From: Amaricoccus solimangrovi
GTDB taxonomy: Bacteria > Pseudomonadota > Alphaproteobacteria > Rhodobacterales > Rhodobacteraceae
Reading direction: 5' to 3'
Assembly (NCBI RefSeq): GCF_006385685.1
Contig: NZ_VFRP01000003.1
Coordinates: 62,001-126,000, forward strand
DNA: 64,000 nucleotides
Shown here: positions 37,087-49,613 of the stretch, in pieces
Position numbering within the stretch: the first letter of the stretch is position 1
How the letters are laid out: each line of letters begins with the position of its first letter
Program-made: the position numbers and the translations under genes
The notes under the pieces: generated by a model
Told to the model about the DNA's origin: nothing
What the model saw: only the letters and a program-made list of their open reading frames with translations
The model's database searches: none

Positions 37087-38316
37087 CTAACCTATTGTTA
37101 AAAATAGGTTTTCGAGGATCGCGTTCAGGACCGGCCGCCCGGCGGCCGTCACCTTGATCCGGTCCGGCGCGACGCTCAGCAAACCCTCCGCGCGCAGTTC
37201 CTCGAGTGCCTTCGCGTCGAGCGGCTGCCCGCCGAGCGCCCGGAACCGCCGCGGATCGATCCCCTCTTCGAGCCGCAGCCCCATCAGCAACAGCTCGACC
37301 GCCCGGTCGGTCGAACTGACCGGCTCGCGCATCGATATTCCGCCCGCGCCGGATTCGACCGCCGTCAGCCATGCCTCGGGCGCCAGAGGCGTCTCGGTCG
37401 CCCATCGGGTGCCGTCGAGCGTCAGCCGCCCGTGAGCACCGGGTCCGATGCCGACATAGTCGCCCGAGCGCCAGTACACGAGATTGTGCCGGCCCTCCGC
37501 CCCCGCCGCGGCGTGGTTGGAAGTCTCATAGGCGGGAAGCCCGGCGGCTTCGCACAGTTCCTGCGTCGCGAAATAGAGATCCGCCGCCAGCGTCTCGTCC
37601 GGCAATCCGCGCAGCCGCCCGCGGCGGGCGAGTTCACCGAACCGCGTGCCGTCCTCGATCGTCAGCTGGTAGAGCGACAGATGATCGGCCGCGAGGCCGA
37701 GCGCCAGGCCGAGTTCCCGCCGCCAGTCGTCGAGATCCTGCCCCTGCCGGGCATAGATGAGATCGAAACTCACGCGCTCGAACGTGGCGCGGGCGATGTC
37801 GAAGGCCGCCAGCGCCTCGCTCAAGCTGTGCAGCCGACCGAGCGCCTTGAGATCCCGGTCGTTCAGGGCCTGGATTCCCATCGAGAGCCGGTTCACCCCG
37901 GCGGCGCGATAGCCGCGGAAGCGTTCGGCCTCGACGGAGGTCGGATTTGCCTCGAGCGTGATTTCCGCCTCCGGCGCCAGATGCCATTCCGCGGCGATCG
38001 TGTCGATCACGGCACCCACCGTCTCCGCCGGCATCAGGCTCGGCGTGCCGCCGCCGAAGAAGATGCTCCCGACCGCGCGGCCGCGGGTGTCCCTGGCCGC
38101 GGCGCGAAGCTCGCGAACCAGCGCGTCGCGCCAGCGGTCCTGGTCGATCCCGGCGCGGACATGGCTGTTGAAATCGCAATAGGGGCATTTCGCCGCGCAG
38201 AACGGCCAGTGGACGTAGATCCCGAACCCGCCGGCGCGCCAGTCCTCGGCCGGAGCATGGCCCGCGGTGTCCGGAGGCGCCGCCACCCGGTCAGGCCCGA
38301 GGAAGGAGAGGTTCAT
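37087..38316 (-). CDS. hemW: HemW, radical-SAM coproporphyrinogen oxidase-like heme chaperone
   Basis: 409 residues. Iron-sulphur cluster ligands Cys40, Cys44, Cys47 in WPFCAAKCPYCDFN define radical SAM. IFFGGGTPSLM and TLEANPTS are further motifs. HemW inserts heme into respiratory enzymes rather than oxidising coproporphyrinogen; absence of HemN's extra Cys fits. The last codons form an AT-rich hairpin that probably terminates parAB from the other strand. Confidence 0.93.
   Translation of the reverse strand: MNLSFLGPDRVAAPPDTAGHAPAEDWRAGGFGIYVHWPFCAAKCPYCDFNSHVRAGIDQDRWRDALVRELRAAARDTRGRAVGSIFFGGGTPSLMPAETVGAVIDTIAAEWHLAPEAEITLEANPTSVEAERFRGYRAAGVNRLSMGIQALNDRDLKALGRLHSLSEALAAFDIARATFERVSFDLIYARQGQDLDDWRRELGLALGLAADHLSLYQLTIEDGTRFGELARRGRLRGLPDETLAADLYFATQELCEAAGLPAYETSNHAAAGAEGRHNLVYWRSGDYVGIGPGAHGRLTLDGTRWATETPLAPEAWLTAVESGAGGISMREPVSSTDRAVELLLMGLRLEEGIDPRRFRALGGQPLDAKALEELRAEGLLSVAPDRIKVTAAGRPVLNAILENLFLTIG
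37089..37112 (+). terminator. terminator of parAB inside the end of hemW
   Basis: AACCTATT (37089-37096), loop GTTAAA, AATAGGTT (37103-37110), then TT: reads on the plus strand 65 bases past the parB stop, and it overlaps the hemW stop codon. It is far more AT-rich than its surroundings. Confidence 0.65.
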
Positions 38317-38343
38317 CGGCGTGCTCCCGCGTCTCTCGCCCGG

Positions 38344-38961
38344 TCAGGCCGGGGCGAGGCACGCCTCGACGAGCCTTGCCAGCGCGCGGGCGCGGTGGCT
38401 GATCCGGTTCTTGTCGGCGAAATCCATCTCGCCGAGCGTGATCTCATGCCCCTCGGGCTGGAACATCGGATCGTAGCCATGTCCCCCGGCACCCCGCATC
38501 GGCCAGACGCAGCGGCCTTCGAGCACCCCCTCGAACACCTCGTCGTGCCCGTCGGGCCAGGCCAGCACCAGCGTCGAGAAAAAGCGCGCCGTCCGGGGCT
38601 CCGGCGCCCCCGCCGCCTCGAGTTCCCGCCAGGCCCGGGTCATCGCCAGGGTGAAGTCGCGCCCCGTCGGCGTCTCGGCCCAGTCGGCGGTGCGCACGCC
38701 CGGCGCGCCGCCCAACCCGTCGATCGCGATGCCGCTGTCATCGGCCAGCGCGGGCAGCCCGGTCGCGGCGGTGGCGGCATGCGCCTTGATCCGCGCGTTG
38801 CCGAGGAAGCTCTCCTCGGTCTCCGCCGGTTCCGGCAGGCCGAGCTCGCCCGCCGACACCGCCTCGATCCCGAAGGGCGCGAGCAGCGCGCGGATCTCGG
38901 CGAGCTTGCCGGCATTGTGCGTCGCGACCACGATCCGCGGTTCGGTCAGCCGCCGCGTCAC
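38344..38961 (-). CDS. rdgB: dITP/XTP pyrophosphatase (RdgB/HAM1)
   Basis: 205 residues. Sanitises deaminated purine triphosphates. [22 protein letters not shown] is the phosphate-binding start, then [24 protein letters not shown] and [18 protein letters not shown] 38961 overlaps the rph stop in a GTGA, so translation is coupled to rph. Confidence 0.93.
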   Translation of the reverse strand: MTRRLTEPRIVVATHNAGKLAEIRALLAPFGIEAVSAGELGLPEPAETEESFLGNARIKAHAATAATGLPALADDSGIAIDGLGGAPGVRTADWAETPTGRDFTLAMTRAWRELEAAGAPEPRTARFFSTLVLAWPDGHDEVFEGVLEGRCVWPMRGAGGHGYDPMFQPEGHEITLGEMDFADKNRISHRARALARLVEACLAPA

Positions 38962-39671
38962 GAGATGGCGGCCTTCTGCGCGGCCACCAGATCCGAGATA
39001 CCCTTCTCCGCGAGATCGAGTAGCTGCCCGAGCTCGCCGCGGGAGAAGGTCGCGCCCTCGGCGCTTCCCTGCACCTCGATCAGGCCGAATTCGCCCGTCA
39101 TCACGAAATTTCCGTCGGTCCCGGCCACGCTGTCCTCGGCATAGTCGAGATCGAGCACCGGCTGTCCACCGTAGACGCCGCAGCTGACCGCGGCGACATG
39201 CGTTGTGATCGGATCGCTCTTCACGTCGCCCGCCTTCAGGAGCTTGTTGACCGCGAGCCGGAGCGCGACCCAGCCGCCGGTGATCGAGGCGCAGCGCGTG
39301 CCGCCATCGGCCTGGATCACGTCGCAATCGACGGTGATCTGCCGCTCGCCGAGCGCGACGCGGTCGATGCCGGCGCGCAGGCTGCGCCCGATCAGCCGCT
39401 GGATCTCCTGCGTGCGCCCCGACTGCTTGCCGGCCGAGGCCTCGCGCCGGTTCCGCGAGGTCGTGGCCCGGGGCAGCATGCCGTATTCCGCCGTGACCCA
39501 GCCGAGTCCGGTCTTGCGCAGGAAGGGCGGGACGTTCTCCTCGACCGAGGCGGTGCAGAGCACATGCGTGTCGCCCATCCGGATCAGGCAGGATCCCTCG
39601 GCGTGGCGCGACACCCCGGTCTCGATCGTGATCGCGCGCAGCGCGTCGGTGGCGCGGCCGGAGGGACGCAT
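38958..39671 (-). CDS. rph: ribonuclease PH
   Basis: 237 residues. Phosphorolytic 3' exoribonuclease for tRNA ends. [55 protein letters not shown] and [22 protein letters not shown] are canonical. AAAGGAGA precedes ATG 39671. It is divergent from hrcA. Confidence 0.96.
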   Translation of the reverse strand: MRPSGRATDALRAITIETGVSRHAEGSCLIRMGDTHVLCTASVEENVPPFLRKTGLGWVTAEYGMLPRATTSRNRREASAGKQSGRTQEIQRLIGRSLRAGIDRVALGERQITVDCDVIQADGGTRCASITGGWVALRLAVNKLLKAGDVKSDPITTHVAAVSCGVYGGQPVLDLDYAEDSVAGTDGNFVMTGEFGLIEVQGSAEGATFSRGELGQLLDLAEKGISDLVAAQKAAIS

Positions 39672-39856
39672 GGCAGTCTCCTTTGAACAGCTCGGGGGCC
39701 CGGACAAGGCTTGCCGGACCGCGATCGGCGCCTCATATCCCCTGAGCCGGACGGCGTCCAGCGCCGGCGCGCCCCTCCGGCCCGCGGGGTCTGCGCGGCG
39801 ATTGACCGCGCCCCGCTTCGCCCCGTACCTTTCGCCGGCGCAACAGAGGAATCCCG

Positions 39857-40939
39857 GTGTCCGCCGCGCCCCCGAACGCTTCGCCCCTGAGCCAGATGAG
39901 CGACCGCGGCCGCGAGGTTTTCCGCCGTCTCGTCGAGGCCTATCTCGAGACAGGCGAGCCGGTCGGCTCGCGCACGCTCTCCCGCTCGGTCTCCGAGAGC
40001 GTCTCGCCCGCGACCATCCGCAACGTGATGCAGGATCTCGAACTGCTCGGGCTTCTCGACAGTCCGCATGTCTCGGCCGGGCGCGTTCCGACGCAGATGG
40101 GCCTGCGGCTCTTCGTCGACGGCATCCTCGAGGTCGGCGACGTCGGCGTCACCGAACGCGCGGAGATCGAGCGCAGCCTCGGCCGGGGCGACGGCGACCT
40201 GCCGACGATCCTCGATCGCGCCGGCGAGATGCTCTCCGGCCTGACCCATGGCGCGAGCCTCGTGCTCTCGCCGAAGGCGGAGGCGCCGATCCGGCACATC
40301 GAATTCGTCTCGCTCGGCCCGGATCGCGCGCTCGTCGTGCTCGTCACCGCCGACGGCCAGGTCGAGAACCGCGTGTTCGAGCCCCCGATCGGGCTAACGC
40401 CCTCGGCGATGCGTCAGGCGGCGAATTTCCTGAACGCGATCCTGCAGGGCCGGACCCTGGGCGAGATGCGCGGCGTCGTCGCCGCGGAGATCGTCCGGCG
40501 CCGGGCGGAGCTCGACGCGCTCGCGGCGCATCTGATCGAGGACGGCACCGCCGTCTGGGCCACCGATGGCGACGGCGGCCGCGACCGCCTGATCGTGCGC
40601 GGCCGCGCCAATCTGCTCGAAGGCACCGAGGATGCCGAGCAGCTCGAACGCATCCGCGGCCTCTTCGACGATCTGGAGCGCAAGCGCGATCTGGCGCAGC
40701 TCCTGGAGCTCACCGAGGGCGGCGACGGGGTGCGCGTCTTCATCGGCTCGGAGAACAAGCTTTTTTCACTTTCCGGTTCCTCTCTCGTGGTCTCTCCCTA
40801 TATGAATGCGGACCGCAAGATCATCGGCGCGGTGGGGGTGATCGGACCGACCCGGCTCAACTATGGCCGGATCGTGCCGATCGTGGACTACACCGCCCAG
40901 TTGGTCGGCCGGCTGGTCTCGAGCCGGAGCAAGGGCTAG
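39857..40939 (+). CDS. hrcA: heat-inducible transcription repressor HrcA
   Basis: 360 residues. N-terminal winged helix ([60 protein letters not shown]) and the GAF-like C-terminal domain ending [40 protein letters not shown]. It represses groESL through CIRCE elements; none is seen in this window. The start at GTG 39857 has AGAGGA upstream. ATG 39896 is possible. grpE follows by eight bases. Confidence 0.94.
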   Translation: MSAAPPNASPLSQMSDRGREVFRRLVEAYLETGEPVGSRTLSRSVSESVSPATIRNVMQDLELLGLLDSPHVSAGRVPTQMGLRLFVDGILEVGDVGVTERAEIERSLGRGDGDLPTILDRAGEMLSGLTHGASLVLSPKAEAPIRHIEFVSLGPDRALVVLVTADGQVENRVFEPPIGLTPSAMRQAANFLNAILQGRTLGEMRGVVAAEIVRRRAELDALAAHLIEDGTAVWATDGDGGRDRLIVRGRANLLEGTEDAEQLERIRGLFDDLERKRDLAQLLELTEGGDGVRVFIGSENKLFSLSGSSLVVSPYMNADRKIIGAVGVIGPTRLNYGRIVPIVDYTAQLVGRLVSSRSKG

Positions 40940-40947
40940 GACGGAAC

Positions 40948-41532
40948 ATGATGGCGAAAGACAAGAACAAGCACGATCTCGAGGAGCAGTTCCTCGACGA
41001 TCCGGAAAACCTCTTCGACGAGGACCAGGACGAACCGGACGCCGAGGAGATCGAGGCCGACGAGATCGCCGCGCTCCGCGTCGAGGTGGCCGAGCTGAAG
41101 GACCGCCTGCTGCGCAGCCTCGCGGAGACCGAGAACATGCGCAAGCGCGCGGAGCGCGACCGGCGCGACGCCGAGGTCTATGGCGCGACGCGGCTCGCGC
41201 GCGATCTTCTCGCGGTGCACGACAATTTCGACCGGGCGCTCGGCAATGTGACCGACGCGGTGCGCGAGGCCGCGCCCGGACTGATCGAGGGGATCGAGCT
41301 CACCCAGCGCGGCCTGCTCTCCGCCTTCGAGAAGAACAAGATCACCAAGATCAGCCCCGCCGCCGGCGACCGCTTCGACCCGAAGCTGCATCAGGCGATG
41401 TTCGAGGCCCCCGTGCCCGGCACCAAGGCCGGCGACATCATCCAGGTGATGGGCGAGGGTTTCATGATCGGCGAGCGCCTGCTGCGCCCGGCGCAGGTCG
41501 GCGTCTCCTCCGGCGGCCCCGCCGTCCAGTAG
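40948..41532 (+). CDS. grpE: nucleotide exchange factor GrpE
   Basis: 194 residues. Cochaperone of DnaK. An acidic N-terminal tail (EEQFLDDPENLFDEDQDEPDAEEIEADEIAAL), a coiled coil, and the beta domain FDPKLHQAMFEAPVPGTKAGDIIQVMGEGFMIGERLLRPAQVGVS. AGGA is six bases before ATG 40948. It probably shares the hrcA transcript. Confidence 0.95.
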   Translation: MMAKDKNKHDLEEQFLDDPENLFDEDQDEPDAEEIEADEIAALRVEVAELKDRLLRSLAETENMRKRAERDRRDAEVYGATRLARDLLAVHDNFDRALGNVTDAVREAAPGLIEGIELTQRGLLSAFEKNKITKISPAAGDRFDPKLHQAMFEAPVPGTKAGDIIQVMGEGFMIGERLLRPAQVGVSSGGPAVQ

Positions 41533-41560
41533 CGCGGACACCTGCCCCCCTCCCGAACCC

Positions 41561-41588
41561 GGTAGGGCGGACCTCGGTCCGCCCTACC
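41561..41588. repeat. perfect REP-like hairpin between convergent grpE and dedA-family genes
   Basis: GGTAGGGCGGACC (41561-41573), TC, GGTCCGCCCTACC (41576-41588): a 13-bp perfect stem with a 2-base loop. It overlaps the last codon of the dedA-family gene. Similar GGTAGGGCGG...CCGCCCTACC elements occur dispersed in many genomes; no second copy is in this window. Confidence 0.7.
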
Positions 41589-42189
41589 CGCGCCGCCGCC
41601 CCACGATCCCCGCGACCACCAGCCCGAGGATCAGCAGCGGCGCTACCACGCTCGCGATGAGACCGAGATGGTGCCAGATCCAGGGCAGCACATCGGCCTC
41701 CCGGCCGAGCTTGTAGGCGAGCGTCACCCAGAATCCGGTCCAGAGCGCGGCGCCGAGCATGTTGGCGGCGAGAAAGCGCGGCCAAGGCATGCCCGTCGTG
41801 CCCGCGACGAGCCCGTTCAGCTGCCGGAGCAGCGCGACGAACCGCGCCACGACGACGATGATCGGACCGCGCCGGCGCATGATGTCCTCGACCCGGGCCA
41901 GCGCGCCCTCCGTCACCCCGAACCGGGCGCCGTGGCGCAGGATCACTGGGCGGCCGAGGTCGCGGCCGATCAGATAGCCGATGTTGTCGCCGAGCACCGC
42001 GCCGGCGAAGGTGGCGACCGCCACCCAGGCGAGGGGGAGCTTTCCGGCCGCGGCCGCCGCAGAGGCGGCGATGACCGCGGATTCGCCGGGCAGCGGCGCG
42101 CCGAAGGATTCAAGCGTCACGACGAGGAAGAGCGCCGCCGCGCCGTAATGCGCGAGCAGGCCCTCGATGGTGGCGGCGAAGGCGCTCAT
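41584..42189 (-). CDS. DedA/SNARE-associated family inner-membrane protein
   Basis: 201 residues with five or six hydrophobic segments. The DedA signature is [53 protein letters not shown] and [20 protein letters not shown]. DedA proteins act as proton-dependent flippases for membrane carriers. The start overlaps the mutS stop in an ATGA, so it follows mutS in the operon. Confidence 0.92.
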   Translation of the reverse strand: MSAFAATIEGLLAHYGAAALFLVVTLESFGAPLPGESAVIAASAAAAAGKLPLAWVAVATFAGAVLGDNIGYLIGRDLGRPVILRHGARFGVTEGALARVEDIMRRRGPIIVVVARFVALLRQLNGLVAGTTGMPWPRFLAANMLGAALWTGFWVTLAYKLGREADVLPWIWHHLGLIASVVAPLLILGLVVAGIVGRRRG

Positions 42190-44843
42190 GCGATCAGCGC
42201 CTTCAGGTCGTAGACCAGCGCCAGCGCCTCGCGCGGCGAGAGCTCGTCGGGATGAACGGCGCGAAGCCGCTCCTCCGCGGCCGAAGCCGGGGGGGCGGCC
42301 GCGGCCACGGGGGAGGGAGATCGCGCCACGACGCTGAAGAGCGGCAGGTCGTCCACCAGCGTCTTCGCCTTGCCGCCCGGCTCCCGGTCGCCCTGTTCCA
42401 GCGTGTCGAGCACGACCCGCGCCCGCTCGACCACCGCCCTCGGCAGTCCCGCGAGCCGGGCGACCTGCACGCCATAGGAGCGATCCGCCGCCCCCTCGCG
42501 CACCTCATGGAGAAAGATCACGTCGCCCTCCCATTCCCGGACCGCGACGGTGGCGTTGCGCAGGCCCGGAAGCTTCTCCGCGAGCGCGGTCAGCTCGTGA
42601 TAATGCGTCGCGAACAGCCCGCGGCAGCGGTTGGCGTCGTGCAGGTGTTCGAGCGTTGCCCAGGCGATCGAGAGCCCGTCATAGGTCGCCGTGCCCCGGC
42701 CAATCTCGTCGAGGATGACGAGCGCCCGTTCACCCGCCTGGTTGAGGATCGCCGCCGTCTCGACCATCTCGACCATGAAGGTGGAGCGGCCGCGGGCGAG
42801 GTCGTCCGCGGCGCCGACCCGGCTGAAGAGCTGGTCCACCACGCCGATCCGCGCCGCCGTCGCCGGAACATAGGCGCCCATCTGCGCGAGAAGCGCGATC
42901 ACCGCGTTCTGGCGCAGGAAGGTCGACTTGCCCGCCATGTTCGGCCCGGTCAGCAGCCAGATCGGCCGCGCCCCGGCGCCTTCCGCGGAGAGGTCGCAAT
43001 CGTTGGCGACGAAGGCGCCGCCCTCGCGCGCCAGCGCCTGCTCCACGACCGGGTGCCGGCCGCCGACGATCTCGAAGCAGCGGCTGTCGTCCACCTCCGG
43101 CCGCGTCCAGTCGAGCGCGAGCGCGAGATCGGCGAGCGCCGCGGCCAGATCCGTCTCGGCGAGCGCGCGGGCGGCGGCGGCCACCGGCCCCGACCGGTCG
43201 AGCACCGCCCGGCGCAGCGTCTCGAAGACGCGCCGCTCCAGTTCCAGCGCGTGGCCGCCCGCGTTCAGGATCTTCGTCTCGATCTCCGCGAGGGCGAGCG
43301 TCGTGAAGCGGACCGCGTTCGCCGTGGTCTGGCGGTGCATGAAGGTGGCGTTGAGCGGTTCGGCCAGCATCTTCGCCGCGTGGGTCGCCGGCGTCTCGAT
43401 GAAATAGCCGAGCACGTTGTTGTGCTTCACTTTCAGCGCGTTGACGCCCGCGAGCGCGGCGTATTCCGCCTGCAATCCCGCGATCACACCCCGGCCCTCG
43501 TCCCGGAGCCGCCGGGTCTCGTCGAGCTCCGGGTCGAACCCCGCCGCGACGAAGCCGCCGTCGCGCAGGATGAGCGGCGGCTCCGCGACCAGCGCCGCGT
43601 CGAGCAGCTCCGCGAGCTCCTCGTGCCCTCCGAGCGCCGCGACGGCCTCGGCGAGCGCGCCCGGCAGATCGGGCGAGTCCAAGTCGCGGCGGAGCGCCGC
43701 CGCCTCGGCGAGCGCGTCGCGGATCGCGGTGAGATCGCGCGGTCCCCCGCGGTCGAGCGCGAGGCGCGAGAGCGCGCGCTCGAGATCCGGCACCCGCCGC
43801 AACCGCTCGCGCGCCGCCCGCGCGACCTCCGGCGCCTCGACGAAATGCGCGACCGCCGCCTGGCGCTCCCGGATCGTCGGGACATGGGCCGAGGGCGCGT
43901 TCAGCCGGATCTCGAGCAGCCGCGCCCCGCCGCCCGTCACCGTCCGGTCGATCGCCGCGAGCAGCGACCCCTCGCGCCCGCCCGAGAGCGCCCGCGTCAG
44001 TTCGAGATTGCGGCGCGTCGCCGCGTCGATCCGCATCAGCCCGCCGGCGCTTTCCCGGGCGGGCGGGCGCAGCAGCGGAAGCCGGCCCTTCTGCGTCAGT
44101 TCGAGATAGTCGACGACGCCGCCGAGCGCGGCGATCTCGACCCGCTCGAAAGCCGCGAACCCTTCGAGCGACCGGACGCCGTAGAGCCGCGCGATCCGCG
44201 CCTCCGCGGCCGCGGAATCGAAACTCGCCCGGGCGAGCGGCGTCGCGACCGCGCCCATCTCGGAGACGAGGCCGCGGAGCTCCGGCTCCAGATGGTCGGG
44301 CAGCAGCAGCTCGCTCGGCGCGATCCGCGCCAGCATCGGCCCGAGGCCGAGCCGCGCGCAGGGCGCGACCGTCACGTCCCCGGTCGAGACATCGACCCAG
44401 GCGAGCGCCCCCTCGTCCCGGATCTCGGCGAAAGCGGCGAGAAAGTTGTGGCGGCGGGATTCGAGCAGGGATTCCTCGGTCAGCGTGCCCGGCGTGACGA
44501 GCCGCGTCACCTCGCGCCGCACCACCGATTTCGAGCCGCGCTTCCTCGCCTCCGCCGGATCCTCCATCTGCTCGCAGACCGCGACGCGGAAGCCCTTGCG
44601 GATTAACGTGAGCAGGTAGCCTTCCGCGGAATGCGCCGGCACCCCGCACATCGGGATGTCCTGCCCGAGGTGCTGCCCCCGCTTCGTCAGCGCGATGTCG
44701 AGTGCCGCCGAGGCCGCCTCCGCGTCGTCGAAGAACATCTCGTAGAAGTCGCCCATCCGGTAGAAGAGCAGCGCGTCGGGATGATCCGCCTTGATGGCGA
44801 GATACTGCGCCATCATCGGCGAGACGGGGGTGCTTTCGTTCAT
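42186..44843 (-). CDS. mutS: DNA mismatch repair protein MutS
   Basis: 885 residues, normal length. N-terminal mismatch-binding domain ([29 protein letters not shown] with the Phe-x-Glu), connector, lever/clamp, then ATPase: Walker [10 protein letters not shown] at about residue 632, [23 protein letters not shown] as Walker B, and HYHELTAL. It recognises mismatches and small loops. Coupled to the dedA-family gene. Confidence 0.97.
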   Translation of the reverse strand: MNESTPVSPMMAQYLAIKADHPDALLFYRMGDFYEMFFDDAEAASAALDIALTKRGQHLGQDIPMCGVPAHSAEGYLLTLIRKGFRVAVCEQMEDPAEARKRGSKSVVRREVTRLVTPGTLTEESLLESRRHNFLAAFAEIRDEGALAWVDVSTGDVTVAPCARLGLGPMLARIAPSELLLPDHLEPELRGLVSEMGAVATPLARASFDSAAAEARIARLYGVRSLEGFAAFERVEIAALGGVVDYLELTQKGRLPLLRPPARESAGGLMRIDAATRRNLELTRALSGGREGSLLAAIDRTVTGGGARLLEIRLNAPSAHVPTIRERQAAVAHFVEAPEVARAARERLRRVPDLERALSRLALDRGGPRDLTAIRDALAEAAALRRDLDSPDLPGALAEAVAALGGHEELAELLDAALVAEPPLILRDGGFVAAGFDPELDETRRLRDEGRGVIAGLQAEYAALAGVNALKVKHNNVLGYFIETPATHAAKMLAEPLNATFMHRQTTANAVRFTTLALAEIETKILNAGGHALELERRVFETLRRAVLDRSGPVAAAARALAETDLAAALADLALALDWTRPEVDDSRCFEIVGGRHPVVEQALAREGGAFVANDCDLSAEGAGARPIWLLTGPNMAGKSTFLRQNAVIALLAQMGAYVPATAARIGVVDQLFSRVGAADDLARGRSTFMVEMVETAAILNQAGERALVILDEIGRGTATYDGLSIAWATLEHLHDANRCRGLFATHYHELTALAEKLPGLRNATVAVREWEGDVIFLHEVREGAADRSYGVQVARLAGLPRAVVERARVVLDTLEQGDREPGGKAKTLVDDLPLFSVVARSPSPVAAAAPPASAAEERLRAVHPDELSPREALALVYDLKALIA

Positions 44844-44912
44844 CGGCGCTCCCAGGCGAGGCGAAGCCCGATCTATACCGGGCCGCGCCCGGCCGCGGAA
44901 GGCGCGCGCATG

Positions 44913-44946
44913 AAAAAGGCCCCGGCCGGATCATCCGGCGGGGGCC
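44913..44946 (-). terminator. intrinsic terminator after dnaJ
   Basis: On the minus strand a GC-rich stem (GGCCCCCGCCGGA / TCCGGCCGGGGCC, loop TGA) is followed by TTTTT (44917-44913). It lies about 30 bases beyond the dnaJ stop. Confidence 0.8.
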
Positions 44947-44973
44947 GTTCGCGGCCTTTCGGGCGGCGGGGCC

Positions 44974-46110
44974 TCAGGCCCCCTTCATCCCGTCCCAGAA
45001 CCCCTTCACCCGCGAGAAGAAGTCCTGCGTCTCCGGGGAGTTGTCGCGGCCTTCCTCGTCGAACTGGCGCAGCAGTTCCTTCTGCTTGTGCGAGAGATTG
45101 ACCGGCGTCTCGACCGCGAGCTCGATGTAGAGATCGCCCACCGTCGCCCCGCGCAGCGCCGGCATTCCCTTGCCGCGCAGGCGGAGCTGCTTGCCCGACT
45201 GCACGCCCGCGGGCACCTTCACCCGGGTCCGGCCGCCGTCGATCGTCGGCGCGTCGATCTCGCCGCCGAGCGCCGCGGTCGTCATCGAGACCGGGATCCG
45301 GCAATGCAGGTCCTGGTTCTCGCGCTGGAAGATCGGATGCGCCTCGACCTCGATGAAGATGTAGAGATCGCCCGGCGGTCCGCCCCGCAGCCCGGCCTCG
45401 CCCTCGCCGGCGAGCCGGATCCGGGTGCCGGTCTCCACGCCCGCGGGGATGTTCACGTTGAGCGTGCGGTCCTTGCGCACCACGCCCGAGCCGCCGCAGC
45501 CGCGGCAGGGGTTCTTGATGATCTGGCCGCGGCCGCCGCAGGTCGGGCAGGTCCGCTCGACCGTGAAGAAACCCTGCTGCGCCCGCACCTTGCCATGGCC
45601 GGAGCAGGTCGGGCAGGTCAGCGGCTCCGCGCCGCCCTCGGCGCCGGTGCCCTCGCAGACCTCGCAGGCCGCGCTGCCGGGCACGTCGATCGTCGCCTGC
45701 TTGCCGTGGAACGCGTCATCGAGCGACATCCGCAGGTTGTAGCGCAGATCGGACCCGCGCGCCCGCCGCGTCCGGCCCTGCGCGCCGCCCATGAAATCGC
45801 CGAAGAGATCCTCGAACACGTCGGAGAAGGCCGAGGCGAAATCGCCGCCGCCGTGAAAGCCCCGCGCGCCCGCGCCGCCGCCGTTCTCGAAGGCCGCGTG
45901 GCCGAACCGGTCGTAGGCGGCCTTCTTCTGGCCGTCCTTCAGGACGTCGTAGGCCTCGTTGATTTCCTTGAAATGCGCCTCGGCCTTCGGATCCTGCGCG
46001 TTGCGGTCCGGATGATGCTCCATCGCCTTCTTGCGATAGGCCTTCTTGATTTCCGCCTCCGACGCGTCGCGTCCGACGCCGAGCAGTTCGTAGTAATCGC
46101 GTTTGGCCAT
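44974..46110 (-). CDS. dnaJ: molecular chaperone DnaJ
   Basis: 378 residues. J domain 1-70 ([31 protein letters not shown] with HPD), Gly-rich linker, four zinc-binding CxxCxGxG repeats ([32 protein letters not shown]) and the substrate-binding C-terminus. It activates the DnaK ATPase. A hairpin at 46137-46165 separates it from dnaK. Confidence 0.96.
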   Translation of the reverse strand: MAKRDYYELLGVGRDASEAEIKKAYRKKAMEHHPDRNAQDPKAEAHFKEINEAYDVLKDGQKKAAYDRFGHAAFENGGGAGARGFHGGGDFASAFSDVFEDLFGDFMGGAQGRTRRARGSDLRYNLRMSLDDAFHGKQATIDVPGSAACEVCEGTGAEGGAEPLTCPTCSGHGKVRAQQGFFTVERTCPTCGGRGQIIKNPCRGCGGSGVVRKDRTLNVNIPAGVETGTRIRLAGEGEAGLRGGPPGDLYIFIEVEAHPIFQRENQDLHCRIPVSMTTAALGGEIDAPTIDGGRTRVKVPAGVQSGKQLRLRGKGMPALRGATVGDLYIELAVETPVNLSHKQKELLRQFDEEGRDNSPETQDFFSRVKGFWDGMKGA

Positions 46111-46136
46111 CCGAAATCCGTCTCTCGCTAAACGGC

Positions 46137-46165
46137 GGATGGCCCGCCACCCGGGCGGGCCATCC
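46137..46165 (-). terminator. hairpin between dnaK and dnaJ
   Basis: GGATGGCCCGCC (46137-46148), five bases, GGCGGGCCATCC (46154-46165). It lies between dnaK and dnaJ and probably reduces readthrough so that less DnaJ than DnaK is made. There is no strong T-run. Confidence 0.6.
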
Positions 46166-46186
46166 TACTCAGCACTGTGTCCGGGC

Positions 46187-48103
<1,917 letters not shown>

Positions 48104-48210
48104 GAAGCTTCCTTTCAAGCGGCGATTTCAAGTGCCGGGTCCCCTGAGAGGCCCCCGGGCTCGGATCCCAATTCCCGGCCGCTCTGAGTGTGCGGCCGCG
48201 ATGCTGGCAG

Positions 48211-48241
48211 CTATATAGGGAGCGGGCGAAAAGCCTGCAAG
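48211..48241 (-). promoter_or_regulatory. sigma32 (RpoH) promoter of dnaK
   Basis: Minus strand: CTTGCA (48241-48236), 15-base spacer, CCCTATATAG (48220-48211). It resembles the alphaproteobacterial heat-shock promoter (CTTG...CCCTATAT). Confidence 0.75.
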
Positions 48242-48367
48242 CAGCCGGGGGAGGATAAAAATGGCGCGTGCCGGGAAGCTGGCGGACCGCCCCTGGCGGC
48301 TCACGGAGGGTCGAACAAGGCTCTCGGAAGCAAGGGTTTTCCGCGCGGCGCGGAGGGGGGAGACGGC

Positions 48368-49609
48368 ATGAACTGGTGGCGGCATTTCCTTCTGCGGATC
48401 GTCCGCAAGATCTGGTTCCGCGCCGCGCTCTTCAGCCTTGGCGGGGTGCTGCTCGCGCTCGTGTCGCGGCTCCTGACGGTCGCGATGCCTGAAATGCTCG
48501 CGATCAACATCGGCCAGGATTCGGTCGACAGCATCCTCAGGATCCTCGCCTCCTCGATGCTCGCGGTGACGACCTTCTCGCTGACGGCGATGGTCCAGGC
48601 CTATTCGGCGGCGACGACCCAGGGCACGCCGCGCGCCACCCAGCTCATGCTGGCCGACCCGACCTCGCAGAACGCGCTCTCGACCTTCCTCGGCGGATTC
48701 CTGTTCTCGATCGTCGGCATCATCGCGCTTTCGACCGGCTATTACGGCGGGCAGGGGCGCACCGTGCTCTTCCTCGGCACGATCGTCGTGATCGCGCTCA
48801 TCGTGATCACGCTGCTGCGCTGGATCGACCATGTGACGGGATTCGGCCGGATGGGGGATGTGATCGACCGGGTGGAGGCGGCGGCGACGCGGGCGATGCG
48901 GGCCCACGCGGCCGCGCCGCTGCTGGGCGGCCAGCCGTCCCGGATCCCGGCGCCCGACGCGATTCCGGTCCGCGCGGCGGAGGCGGGCTATGTCACGCTG
49001 ATCGACGTCGCGAAGCTCGCGCGCCTGTCCGAGGCGCATGATCTCGATCTCCATCTCGAGGCGCTGCCGGGCACGCTGATCCATCAGGGCCGGCCGCTCC
49101 TGCGCGCGGAAGGCGTGGTCGAGGCGGCGACGCGGGACGCCCTCGCCTCGGCCTTCACCGTGGAGCCGCACCGCACCTTCGAGCAGGATCCGCGCCTCGG
49201 CGTGATCGCGCTCGCCGAGATCGCCTCGCGCGCGCTCTCGCCGGCGGTGAACGACCCGGGCACGGCGATCGAGGTGCTGAACGCGACCCGGCGCGTGTTC
49301 ATGGCGCTGCTCGATCCGGAGACGAGCGACCCGCCGAAGCCCAGCCCGCGGCTCTTCGTGCCGGGGATCCCGCTCCGCGACATGGTGATCTCGACCTACC
49401 GTCCGATCGCGCGCGACGGCGCGGGCGTGATCGAGGTGCAGATCCGGCTGCAGAAGACCCTGGCCTCGCTCGCCGAATCGGCCTCCGATCCCGGGGTCTT
49501 CCGCGTCATGGCCGACGACTGCGCCGAACGCGCGCGCCCGATGCTCCCGCATGCCTCCGACCGCGACGCGCTCACGCTGACGCGGCGCGAGCTCGGCTTC
49601 GAGGGGTGA
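48368..49609 (+). CDS. DUF2254 family membrane protein
   Basis: 413 residues. Four N-terminal transmembrane segments (AALFSLGGVLLALVSRLL, SMLAVTTFSLTAMVQAY, FLGGFLFSIVGIIALS, GTIVVIALIVITLLRW) and a soluble C-terminal domain. The pattern VTTFSLTAMVQAYSAATTQGTPRATQLMLADPTSQNALSTFLGGFL is diagnostic of DUF2254. Function unknown. It is followed four bases later by alkB-like gene, perhaps co-transcribed. Confidence 0.9.
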   Translation: MNWWRHFLLRIVRKIWFRAALFSLGGVLLALVSRLLTVAMPEMLAINIGQDSVDSILRILASSMLAVTTFSLTAMVQAYSAATTQGTPRATQLMLADPTSQNALSTFLGGFLFSIVGIIALSTGYYGGQGRTVLFLGTIVVIALIVITLLRWIDHVTGFGRMGDVIDRVEAAATRAMRAHAAAPLLGGQPSRIPAPDAIPVRAAEAGYVTLIDVAKLARLSEAHDLDLHLEALPGTLIHQGRPLLRAEGVVEAATRDALASAFTVEPHRTFEQDPRLGVIALAEIASRALSPAVNDPGTAIEVLNATRRVFMALLDPETSDPPKPSPRLFVPGIPLRDMVISTYRPIARDGAGVIEVQIRLQKTLASLAESASDPGVFRVMADDCAERARPMLPHASDRDALTLTRRELGFEG

Positions 49610-49613
49610 CCGG

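Noticed and set aside
39841-39860. CIRCE element expected near hrcA
   Set aside because: I see no TTAGCACTC-N9-GAGTGCTAA anywhere in the window.
39205-41532. 775-codon frame that ends with GrpE
   Set aside because: Only the last 194 codons are GrpE; upstream is the antisense of rph and another frame of hrcA. ATG 40948 with AGGA is the true start.
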